The notes beneath the pieces are model-generated. The model saw only the letters and a program-made list of their open reading frames with translations. It searched no databases and was not told where the DNA came from. A program made the position numbers and the translations under genes. Shown here piece after piece: positions 26,601 through 35,800 of a DNA stretch of 64,000 bases; the stretch's first letter is position 1, and every line of letters begins with the position of its first letter. The stretch is from Chitinophaga sp. YR627. GTDB lineage: Bacteria > Bacteroidota > Bacteroidia > Chitinophagales > Chitinophagaceae. The stretch covers positions 1,054,001 through 1,118,000 of the forward strand of contig NZ_FOUX01000001.1 in NCBI RefSeq assembly GCF_900114995.1, given 5' to 3'.

Positions 26601-29600
26601 GAATGCCATCCTTATACAGTGTCTTACGCATCATACATAACAGGGGATGATAGAAATTCCTGAATTGTTCGCCATATTTCAGCTGGGTATATACCTTCCA
26701 TTCGGCAACGATGGCCTGGAAATCAGGATCGGCTACCAGTTTGGCCACAAGGTCAGCCGCAGGCATGCCCGGATTCTCCTTGATGATCTGTACGTATTTA
26801 TTGTAGAGGGCTATCACTGCTTCCAGTAGCTTCAATACATCCGTATACGTTCTTCTGATAGTGATAGGCTGACCTGTCTGCGGATCTTTATCCACGCCAT
26901 AAAAGCCAGGAACGATCACATAGTTGTGTTTACTGTCTTCGAAGAAATAAGGCAGTAAGGTACCCAGTGGTACTTTGATCCCTCTGCCGGCAGCATCTGA
27001 TATATTGGCCAGCAGCTTTTTCATGATGACCTCGTAGAGCAGGGCGAGCATGTCCACCCAGGTGAACTGGTGCGGGTAACTGAGCCGGAAGTTGCTGCCG
27101 GGTGTCTGTGTCAGCAGGTCGAAGAAATTAAAGAACAGAAACGCGTTCCGTACCGAGAAAGCATTGCTTGCATCCAGGTTTTGCTCTACATATCTGTCAG
27201 ACCCCAGTAGTGTGTCTTTGAAGTCGGGGAAGAAATCAGGAAAATAAGCGGGCTTGGTACTGGCGAGTTCCGGATAGCCTTTACAACCCGTCAGATTAAA
27301 TATACCGTCTATTGTATGGGTTTCCTGAATGTATTCCACCGAAGTATGAAAGACCATGATCTGCTGTGAAAACTCAAAGTACAGCAGGTTATACATGTCC
27401 TGGTCAAACTTGTCGGTAGTATAGTCGTCAGGTGTCATGATGCCGCTCCTGGACACTCTTTTCGGTTGCCACTGTTTATTGGCAAACTGACTGATGGCCA
27501 GCTGGATCTTCAGTTTACGTTCCACCTTTTTCATTTCTCTGGGGGTGCTTTCACTGGCGGATACGCCGGGGATCGTCACCTCGTGTGTCGGATTGGGTAT
27601 TTCTGTGAAGATCGGCCAGGCCAGACAAAGCCGGTTGTTATGTACAAAGGCGAGGAGCTGGTTACTGGTGATATCGAGGTCTACTTTTTCCCATGCACTC
27701 CAGTATCGTTCCTGTTCCAGGCGACGGTAATAGTAAGTGGCTGGATCGCCTGTTTTAGTACGGGCGAAGACGTGAAGCGTATAGATATCTGCCTGATAAT
27801 ATTCTGCCACTACTTCCAGGAAGGCAATTTCATCCAGTTTTTCGAGATACCGGATCAGCGCATCTTCCGTAGTAAACTCATTTACTTCATCCTGTAACAG
27901 TTGTTCTTCCATTTCGGAAAAAAGGAAGGATTTATCATCCAGCAGTTCTGGTTCGATCCAGTTCTCCGGATAGAGGAACACTTTTCTGTTGGCTTCCCAT
28001 ACACGATAGTTTTTCATCCATTTCCACTGATCCCAGCCGGAATCACTGTTCCTGTCGGCCGCGGCGGTAGGTTCCAGTCCCATCAGACAACGTTGTACAA
28101 ACAGCTGGATCGTGCCATGCGCCTGTACGATACGGGAGGAAGGCATGATTGCCTCCATCTGCGTATCAACGAGGTAATAGTCAAACAGGTCATTGGGCGT
28201 AGATACGTCGGGGGTAGTAGCCAGCAGGTAGGCAACCAGGGCATTTCTTTTCTGTGGACGCACCGTATTCATGATCTCTTTCAGCGTATCTAACCAGAGA
28301 TCTTCTTCATACCGTGCTTTGAGCGTCATGCGTAACTGACTCGTATCGGTGCTGGTGAGTACTGGGTTGATAAATTCTTTTGCTATAGAAGCGCTGGTTC
28401 CCAGGATACGTAAATCCTGCATAGCAGTGGCCAGTCTGGTCCAGGTCTCCACTTTACGGTATTGTGTCAGGTCCGGATTCGAGAATCCAAAATAGAGGTC
28501 CGCATCATCTAATACATCACGGTCATAACCATTCAGCAGGGCAAAGGCATCCAGCCATTGCTGGCGTGTGGTAGCGCCATTCAGGAGAAGGGAGATGAGG
28601 GAAAAGAAGGTCAGCGGATGCTCCGCGTCTCCCGGATTAGGTACCGGTGTGAGGGTATTCAATAAAGAAAGGAGTTGTACGAAACTTTCCCATGTGGTAT
28701 ATGGGATCGGCGTCTGCGCACCGGCATATGGAATCCGGTCTGCTTCCAGCCAGCCCAAAGCAGCACTGTTGTTAAGCAGCCATGCAACGGTATCGGGGTC
28801 CTGTTTCAACGCTTTCACAAGGGGGAAGAGTTTATGCAGCAACCGGATGGCATTGTATTGTTGTGTAAATGCTGCCGGTGTAATAGCGGGTGGCGCCGGT
28901 GGTTCATTTACTTTGTCGATCAGCGTATCTGACAACAGGATATCCCGCAGGAAGGCGGTACCAGGTGCAGGTTGTTTCAGTCTGGCGGCACTGAGCAAAG
29001 CTGTCACAAGCTCGTTTTCCGCCTTAAAGGTACTGGCCAGGGAAGTGACCAGCAGATCTGTCTTTTCTGCTACAAAGAAATAGGCAGATAATGCAGCGAA
29101 AAGCGCTTCCAGAAATGCCTTGCGTGCTGCTTCCAGACTGGCCGGAGGCGCCGCAACGATGGCCGCCTGTAAGGTCTGGATATTGGTAATGACAGCTGGT
29201 GTAAAGAAGGCCTGGAACTGGTCATTAAGATAGGTGGCGGCAACCGGATCCGGAGGCGATACCCAGGTGTCGTTTGCCATCCTCAGGATGTTGTTGGTAA
29301 TCTCTTCTGTGAACCCGGGCAGCTTCGCCAGTCCGTTTTTCAGTGGCTCCTGCAATTCATCGGCTGTCAGCAATACGTCATAAGGAGATTTGTTCGTATT
29401 AAAAGCCTGCTGATAGCCTGTTTGCAAAGCGATGAGGAAGGTGGTTACTTTCTCGTCTGCTATTTCCAGTTCTGCCAGGTTATCTGCTTCATGTCGCAGC
29501 ATAAACCTGACATCTGCTGGTTTTAAGGGTGCACTCTTACCAATGTTCACATGATTGATAAAATCAACGGTGACAGCAGGTGTGCTGAATACATCGAGTC

Positions 29601-32600
29601 CGGTAAGTGTAACATACAGGAGGTAGTCGCTTATGGAGAGCTTCAGTTTCCTGCAAAGTCTGGCGACGGCAAAGAGATGACTGATATTTTCAAAAGTAAG
29701 ATCAGTATTGCTCATTGCACCGGTGATACGGCTGAAGTCCACCGCAGAGAGTTGCAGCGCGGCAGCCAGACTCACCGCATGATTATCCAGCGTGGTACTG
29801 CCATTCACCAATGCAGGCAGTAGTGTTTCATCCAGGAAACCGGTAGTGGCCTTATTGAGAAATACTTGCTGGTAGAGCGGTTTGATAGTTGCGTTGGGAA
29901 TAATGGTATGCGGCATTTCTCCATAGCAACCGATAAGTTCTTCTCTTTTGATGCCGGTACTTTGGTTGATGGTTTGCAGTTTGGATAATGTAACCAGACA
30001 AGGATCATCCAGTTTTTTGTTACCCAGTTTTGTCTGCATGATCACCTCATTCAAGGTCTCCTGTTTCCATCCTGTTAATTTTGTCAATCGCAGGAAGCGA
30101 TGTATACGGTCAAGCGCTGCATCGTCGAGGTTGGCGATCTCTTTTTGCGTCGTATCACAACCGGTATCCAGGTGTTGGATGAACAGTTTGTCGTCCGGAT
30201 TAATGAAAGTAAGTGATAGCAGATTATTCAAAGCCGTATAGGTCAGCTCCGTTTTCCGGAGCATATTATCGACCACTTTCATATAGTTGACCGCGCTGGG
30301 TGTTCCCGTGTTCCAATAGAGCTCCTGATTGGCAGCATCTGCATTTACAATGAGCTTACGTTCCTGTTCTGTGAGGCCCAGGATTTCAGCTGCAATCGCT
30401 TCAACAGGTGGAGCGGCGCCAACCTGTAAGTCCTGCATAAGGGTAGCCCTGCTGATACCAAAGCGGGAGAAATAAGCCGCCGCTTCTGTATGTGGCAGAT
30501 TAAAAGGTAGGGTGAAAGCAAATTGTTGTGTGCCTAAGATGGTATAGGCATTCTCGTTCACGTATTCCGGTGCAGCCGCCAGTTCTTCAGCGGATCCAAA
30601 TGTCTGATGCAGGCGTTTTACCTGCCACTGATTAGCTGCAATAGGAGAAAGCTTCAAAACAAACCCTTCATCCCGTAGATAGTACGCCGGATTGATCACA
30701 GGATCAAGCGGTTCGTATACAAGGGCTTTGTCTGTAACAGCGATCTTGTTTGTATTCAGCAGCGTTTGCAGGGGAGCGGGGATCTTTCCGTTGGCCAGCG
30801 CACCGTTGTAGGTAAGACCTGCATCAGGGGCAATGGCTTCTTCCAGGAGTTCGCAGACCAGGTCTATGTACGGTAATGGTGTATTGGCATTTTCACATCC
30901 CAGGTCGATCTCACCCAGGTCTGGTCTTCTTTCGAAGAGTACGTCTTTCGCAATACGCACGGGTGCATTGGGATCAACGTCCAGGTTCCTGACAGTACGT
31001 TTGTCAAGATACTGGAGGAGTTCTACGAGATAGGCGGCCGGACTGTACACCGACCGGCAATGTTCACATGCGCAGGCGTCGGATAACTGGAACAGGGTAT
31101 TGAGATTCGGGAAATCTTTACTGATGGCCTTTAGTTTGGCGGACAGTGTATTTACATTCAGCGCCGCGATACCCATACTGCTGATGGTATCCTGTAGTTC
31201 ACCGGCAATAAGCATAGAAGCTGCCTGTACGTTACTGGCTTTATTGTAAATAGCGGTTGCTTCTTTCTCAGAAATACCAGCGGCAGGTCCTACTTCTTTT
31301 ACAAAGCGTGATCTGCCGGTAGCGACAATGCTTTGTGCGGAATGTACTTTTTGAGAAAGCAGGGCAGTGGTCTTTGAATAATTGGGCACCAGTTTAAAAA
31401 CACGTTGTACTGATTTCAGCTCTTTTAATGCAGGGGCTGTCGTAGCAACATCACGTGTGCCTTTGTCCCGGAAGAAGGTATCTATATTGGAATGCTGCAG
31501 ATCGAAATCCTCATTTTCCGTCAACAGTTTCAATATGGCATCATGTTGTGGTACTGTCTTCTCTTTAGCCCTTTCCAGTTGTGCAGTGAATGCCTGTGTA
31601 GGATAAGCCGTTTCCATTTTCCGGGCAAGCGCAGAGGCGTGTACTTTGATCAGCTCAGGATCTACATTCAGCTCACCGGAAGATTGTGTCAATACATCCC
31701 GCCAGCCGGCACTGTTCAGCTTTGCGAGTTTACTGATGTCCTGTGGTTTGTCTATCTTCTGCGTAGCAGCTACGGTATTGATGATCTTATCATTGAAGCC
31801 GAGTACATTGCCCAGGGCGACAGTTACCTGTGTACGTTTTTTATCATCCGCGGTAGCGAAAAAACTGGCAGAAGAAATGGCATCCAGGACTTTACTATAA
31901 TCCTCCCTGTTTGCATCAAAAAGCTGCTGTATTTCTCCCAGTTTGTCTTTCATCAGGAAGTTTGTCAACGTATCGGTGATCCGTTTCTTTTTCTCTTCCT
32001 GATCAAATTTGCGGGCTTCCTCCCGGTATTGGCTAAGGATCGCCATACTTTCACGCAGCTGTGCAGCTACGCGTTCAGGAATGATCAGTTCTTTAATGGC
32101 GCTTTTGATATCGGCATCGATCTGTTTTTCATCTGCGAGTGCGGCATCGTAGAGGATTGCCTTGGTATCTGCATTGATATCTATCTGTACACGGGCGTTA
32201 AATGCTTTTGCGAGGTCCAGTTTCAGCAGGGTATCCTTGCGTAGCAGTCCGTAGAAAAAGGCAGCGTCTATCTTTGAGATTTCCAGCAGCCGGTGTGCCA
32301 GCACGATATATTGCAGCCTTTGCGCCGGGATGCCGGTTTCTTTTGTAAGGAAAGTGATATCGCGGGTTTTGACGTCTTCCTGTAGTGCAGTAAGCGGAAC
32401 GTTTTCAATCAGCGGCGGTAGTGTACGCAGCATGGTATCGAATTCGTTCTCCAGTGGTCTGGCAGCAACACGTACTGTGATATCCACCCTTTGTTCGGGA
32501 GGGGCATTAAAGGTGATCTGGTCGATCGTCTGTTCAAACAGCAATTGTTTTCCGTTGCTATCGTATGCTTTGAGGGAGAGGTCTGCGTATTGTTTTTCTG

Positions 32601-32790
32601 CCCTTTTAAAGGCATCGGGTTTATAGAAGATCTGGTATTTGCCTGCATTGTCTGTCAGCATATCTCCCAGTGGCTCTTCGGCGCGCAGATCGCGGTCGAA
32701 GGCTCTGACGAGTATATTGGGAAGGGGAGTACCCTGTACGTCGGTTACGGTGCCATATACTCTGTAAACCAGGTTAGGAGTATCTATCAT
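23683..32790 (-). CDS. Tc toxin subunit A (TcA, pore/translocation component)
   Basis: 3035 residues from ATG 32790 (MIDTPNLVYRVYG); the frame opens at 32871 but that would overlap the upstream gene. TcA forms the pentameric bell that binds the target cell and injects the toxin through its channel. Residues ~8-115: an added transthyretin/carboxypeptidase-regulatory-like beta domain (VYGTVTDVQGTPLPNILVRA). VRP1-type shell with SPAAYLVELLQYLD near residue 580, preceded by CACEHC. Neuraminidase-like segment ~1640-1750 (YYYRRLEQERYWSAWEKVDL). Putative channel helices ~2370-2620 with the Gly/Ala-rich tip FGGTFLAAAANAATGVLNIL. C-terminal TcB-binding domain: LYQWMIGKISAVYFKAYKLA and DMDHPGHYFRRIKTVSITLP. 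Longer than Photorhabdus TcdA1 (~2500). It starts 29 bases after the TcB-TcC stop. Confidence 0.93.
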   Translation of the reverse strand: MIDTPNLVYRVYGTVTDVQGTPLPNILVRAFDRDLRAEEPLGDMLTDNAGKYQIFYKPDAFKRAEKQYADLSLKAYDSNGKQLLFEQTIDQITFNAPPEQRVDITVRVAARPLENEFDTMLRTLPPLIENVPLTALQEDVKTRDITFLTKETGIPAQRLQYIVLAHRLLEISKIDAAFFYGLLRKDTLLKLDLAKAFNARVQIDINADTKAILYDAALADEKQIDADIKSAIKELIIPERVAAQLRESMAILSQYREEARKFDQEEKKKRITDTLTNFLMKDKLGEIQQLFDANREDYSKVLDAISSASFFATADDKKRTQVTVALGNVLGFNDKIINTVAATQKIDKPQDISKLAKLNSAGWRDVLTQSSGELNVDPELIKVHASALARKMETAYPTQAFTAQLERAKEKTVPQHDAILKLLTENEDFDLQHSNIDTFFRDKGTRDVATTAPALKELKSVQRVFKLVPNYSKTTALLSQKVHSAQSIVATGRSRFVKEVGPAAGISEKEATAIYNKASNVQAASMLIAGELQDTISSMGIAALNVNTLSAKLKAISKDFPNLNTLFQLSDACACEHCRSVYSPAAYLVELLQYLDKRTVRNLDVDPNAPVRIAKDVLFERRPDLGEIDLGCENANTPLPYIDLVCELLEEAIAPDAGLTYNGALANGKIPAPLQTLLNTNKIAVTDKALVYEPLDPVINPAYYLRDEGFVLKLSPIAANQWQVKRLHQTFGSAEELAAAPEYVNENAYTILGTQQFAFTLPFNLPHTEAAAYFSRFGISRATLMQDLQVGAAPPVEAIAAEILGLTEQERKLIVNADAANQELYWNTGTPSAVNYMKVVDNMLRKTELTYTALNNLLSLTFINPDDKLFIQHLDTGCDTTQKEIANLDDAALDRIHRFLRLTKLTGWKQETLNEVIMQTKLGNKKLDDPCLVTLSKLQTINQSTGIKREELIGCYGEMPHTIIPNATIKPLYQQVFLNKATTGFLDETLLPALVNGSTTLDNHAVSLAAALQLSAVDFSRITGAMSNTDLTFENISHLFAVARLCRKLKLSISDYLLYVTLTGLDVFSTPAVTVDFINHVNIGKSAPLKPADVRFMLRHEADNLAELEIADEKVTTFLIALQTGYQQAFNTNKSPYDVLLTADELQEPLKNGLAKLPGFTEEITNNILRMANDTWVSPPDPVAATYLNDQFQAFFTPAVITNIQTLQAAIVAAPPASLEAARKAFLEALFAALSAYFFVAEKTDLLVTSLASTFKAENELVTALLSAARLKQPAPGTAFLRDILLSDTLIDKVNEPPAPPAITPAAFTQQYNAIRLLHKLFPLVKALKQDPDTVAWLLNNSAALGWLEADRIPYAGAQTPIPYTTWESFVQLLSLLNTLTPVPNPGDAEHPLTFFSLISLLLNGATTRQQWLDAFALLNGYDRDVLDDADLYFGFSNPDLTQYRKVETWTRLATAMQDLRILGTSASIAKEFINPVLTSTDTSQLRMTLKARYEEDLWLDTLKEIMNTVRPQKRNALVAYLLATTPDVSTPNDLFDYYLVDTQMEAIMPSSRIVQAHGTIQLFVQRCLMGLEPTAAADRNSDSGWDQWKWMKNYRVWEANRKVFLYPENWIEPELLDDKSFLFSEMEEQLLQDEVNEFTTEDALIRYLEKLDEIAFLEVVAEYYQADIYTLHVFARTKTGDPATYYYRRLEQERYWSAWEKVDLDITSNQLLAFVHNNRLCLAWPIFTEIPNPTHEVTIPGVSASESTPREMKKVERKLKIQLAISQFANKQWQPKRVSRSGIMTPDDYTTDKFDQDMYNLLYFEFSQQIMVFHTSVEYIQETHTIDGIFNLTGCKGYPELASTKPAYFPDFFPDFKDTLLGSDRYVEQNLDASNAFSVRNAFLFFNFFDLLTQTPGSNFRLSYPHQFTWVDMLALLYEVIMKKLLANISDAAGRGIKVPLGTLLPYFFEDSKHNYVIVPGFYGVDKDPQTGQPITIRRTYTDVLKLLEAVIALYNKYVQIIKENPGMPAADLVAKLVADPDFQAIVAEWKVYTQLKYGEQFRNFYHPLLCMMRKTLYKDGIPALMKRETQLTVTNFNFATYYQPGTLVPGPLPIEDIDFDSDGSYSSYNWELFYHTPMMLATRLSRDQRFEEALVWFHYIFNPTGALEGNPPQKYWVTKPFYQRLSPEYLEQRIDNLLTKIATPGTPEIKELEFAIDQWRTKPFMPHVVARFRPVAYQKATLMKYIDNLVQWGDNLFRQDTMEAITQATQMYILADKLLGPKPRIIPPAVKVPYETYNQLEPKLDAFGNALLEFENLLPDLSVLPHGGDELPPPPITMSSLYFCVPPNDQMLAWWDVIEDRLFKIRNSQNIDGVERVLALFAPPIDPGMLVRAAAAGLDLSSIIAGLNAPLPNYRFNIMSQKATELIQEVRGLGNALLQALEKKDAEALALLRNDLEAKLLKSMLDMKKVQLKEARQQIEVLNRTKAITEERDAYFTAIERISASEQLNLDKLSEAHDFQMTAQIVQATGAVLGLIPDFSLGGHGFGGSPAVDVTFGGTFLAAAANAATGVLNILSGVACYEANRASILGGFDRRFDDWKLQERLAKLEIKQIDQQITAAELRVEITEADIKTQEQQIDNNQKTDEFMQDKFTNKDLYQWMIGKISAVYFKAYKLAYDVSKKTERCYQHELGSTDTFLQFGYWDNLKKGLQTADQLFYDLKRMEASYLDTNKREYEVTKHISLSMLDPLALVRLRATGVCDFQVPEALFDMDHPGHYFRRIKTVSITLPCIAGPYTSVSAKLSLINNRYRKNTAKAVGFTDDKTAYEEVPGNDDRFVYNIGTIQSIATSNAQNDSGLFELNFRDERYLPFEYTGAISTWRLELPTGVRLFDYNTIADVIIHLKYTAREGGSTLKTLASNTLKDKLAEIGQQLSETGLHLALNLRYDMPDEWNLLKKNGTVSMQIAKTRLPYFLQAFAAEIDKVILLARFKNTPALVSVTIDGAALTLNPKPEWSVFLNETMAIELDTAFTLAATPALMNDMEELMMIVKYQFP

Positions 32791-32819
32791 TTTTTTCGGT
32801 TTAAGTATGAACGTATATG

Positions 32820-35800
32820 TTATGGATGTACGGTTGTATTTGGATTGGCGATACTGTTGCCGCCTGACCACTTATTGGCCTGTCTGTCGTACCAGTACCA
32901 TCCGCTGTTATGCGGAGAACCAAAGGCATTGGGCAGCAAACTGAAGATGAGGCCAAAGAGTAAGGTAAGCGGACCATACAACAGGTTCTGATCTTCGTGT
33001 CCTTCTTCATGATCTGCAGTACGGAGATTTGACTGGGACAGGTAGATCTGTTGTGCTGATTCATGTGCGTAGTAGTCCTGTATACTTGTATTACCTGATG
33101 CCTTGGCTGCTGCGCCTGATCCCTGGAAGAACACAAAAGGCCCGAGGGTGACCGCTTCGCTGAGTCCGCCGAGATTGAGGATACCACCATAGTTGCCAAT
33201 GATGTCATTCTCGTTATTGGGACCACCAATTGAAATACTGGCGTACTCCCATTTATCACCTGCTGCTGCGGAATCATTATGGATGGCTACAATGAGATTG
33301 CCTATGGTGAAGTTGAACAGACTGAAAAGGAAACCTGCTACGGTGGCGGGTAGTCCCCAGGTGAGGTGACCAACGACCTCGAGGAAGTCTTCCAGGAAAC
33401 CATCGTCTCCTGCAAACCAGTTCCAGAATTCAGTTGCCTTCTGTTTGGTCCATTCCCAGATGGCGCTGGCTGTTTCTTTGATCCAGTTCCAGGCAGTGGT
33501 AGCAGCCCCTTTGATCCAATCCCACGCGGCGCTGGCTGCTCCTTTAATACCTTCCCAGATGGTACTGGCTGCACCCTTGATCCAGTCCCAGGCAGAAGAG
33601 AGCGCACCTTTGATCCAGTTCCATACAGTGGTGGCGGCGCCCTTGATCCAGTCCCACAATTTGCCCAGCGCTTCGCCTATCCATCTGCCCAGGCCTTTCA
33701 GCCCGTTCAGGATACTGTCACCTATAGAACCACCTGCATCGCCGGATTTGGCGGCAGGACCTTCTCCACCTTTGGAACTGTCATTACCGCCTTTCCCGCC
33801 GCCCGCGCCACTTCCTGTGAGTGCAGTTAAGGCAGCTGCCTCTGTCAGTTCTTCTTTTTCCCTCTTTTCTTTGTTCTTCTTTTCGTTGGTTTCTATGGTA
33901 ACCGCATCCGAGCAACAGGTACCACTGGTATCTGCGTACATGAGCGGATTGTTTTTGGCATATCGGTATACATTGAGGCCATCACCTATCCCTATAGGAT
34001 CGGCGCTGAGCCATCTGCCTAACCAGGGCAGGTAGTAGCGGGCGCTGTGATACTGGAACCCGCTTTCTTCATCCCTTTCCATGCCGGTATACCGGTAGCG
34101 TTTATAGGCTGCTTTGATATCTTTGTCAATGGCCTGATAGGAGGTTGTACCGAAAGGATGGTATTCCTCATAACTGATCACACGTGCATCCTGATCTGTT
34201 TCAATACAGGCGGATCCCTGATGGTTATCGAACTGGTAACGTACCAGTTGTTGCGGACCCGCATCATTACCGGAGATACGTGTTTCTATCAGCGCAATGC
34301 GACGCGCATCATCCAGTACATGCAGGGTATTCCGCTGAAGGACGGGCGTATTGGCGTTGTCATATTCTTCAAACAATTCAACTGCACCCAGATAGATACG
34401 TTGTGATTTCTTCACGGGTGTGACGCCTTCTCCTGCCTGTCGCTCGGTGATCTTTCTGATCCGTTGACCGGCGCCATCATACACGTACCAGGTGGTTTCG
34501 GGTGTACCGGCATTTACGGCTTGTCTGGACACGGCCTGCAACTGGTCTTTGAAGTTCCATTGCATGAATGTGAGATGTGGCATGCCGGTGATATAGCCAT
34601 GGGCAGGATGATGCGGATAATTAAAAGTCGTAATACCCGTTGTCGTAGAAAGCAGGCGGTTACTGGCTGCATCTGTGGTATAATCACGTGTCCAGTCGCC
34701 TCCCGCTGCTGTATGCTTCATCTGCTTCAGATTGCCCGCTGCGTCATACGCATACTCCTGCGTATAATTCCGCCAGCCGAGGGCATTCCCCTGACTATAT
34801 TCCTGGAGGAAAGGAAAGTCGTTGAAGTTATCTGACGGATCAAAACCTGTTGTTGCCGCATGTTCCCTGCCGTTAGTACCGATCAGCCGGTAAATAGCAT
34901 CATAGCGATAACGGGCAATACCTTCTATTTTCTGATTATTGAAGAACACTACGGGAATGTTCTTGTCTGTTATATGGGTGATATTACCACTGGGATCGTA
35001 TGTGTAATAGTTATCCTGCAGCGGATCGTTGTTGTTACGTTTTGTTTCCAGGCGATTGAGCCGGAATGTGAACTGGTCATAGCTATATCTGGTGTTCACA
35101 TCATTGCCATACACGATCCTTTTACGTTGTCCTTTTTCATTATAGTCAATGCTCTTCACGAAGAAGTTCCCGTTTACCCGGATCTCTCTCAGCAGACTCA
35201 TTTCATTATACCGGGGTTCCAGTATACTACCATCCGGGAAGGTGTGACGGGTGATGCGGGCAATGGCGTCATATGCTGCGGCTGTCGGATAGGTAGCTGC
35301 TTCCAGTTTTGTGTCCGGATTAGGCAGAGACCAGTCCACCAGTTGCTTATAATCCGTGGTCAAACGCCGGTTGTACAATACGAGGTTACCCTTGGCGTCA
35401 TAGTCCACCGATTCCAGTTTTCCGGCGGAGTCATAGGTAATATGCACCCTTCCCCGGAGGTTATGTTGTTTATTATCTGCTGCCGCTTCTCCATAACTGG
35501 TCCGGCTGAATACATTGTTCAGGGGTGCAGGACCATCACCACCGGTAACACGCGAGTCCAGCGGACGTTGCAGCGCGTCGTAGGTGAAGAGGAAGGTATG
35601 ATTACGGCTGTCCCATGTCCTGATCGGTTTGCCGGTTACATTGCTGAATGCCCAGCGTTCACCTGCATCCATACTTTGCTGGTAACCTGCCTGTCCGAGC
35701 AGGTTATAGCGGTATCGCATCACCACATTATTCCGTGGATCGGTGATGGAAAGGATATTGCCTTCAATATCCATGGTGGTGAAGGTATTGTAAAACTCAT

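Noticed and set aside
33407..33661. Regular 33-base repeats as a CRISPR array
   Set aside because: Units are contiguous with no spacers and encode an in-frame 11-residue protein repeat.
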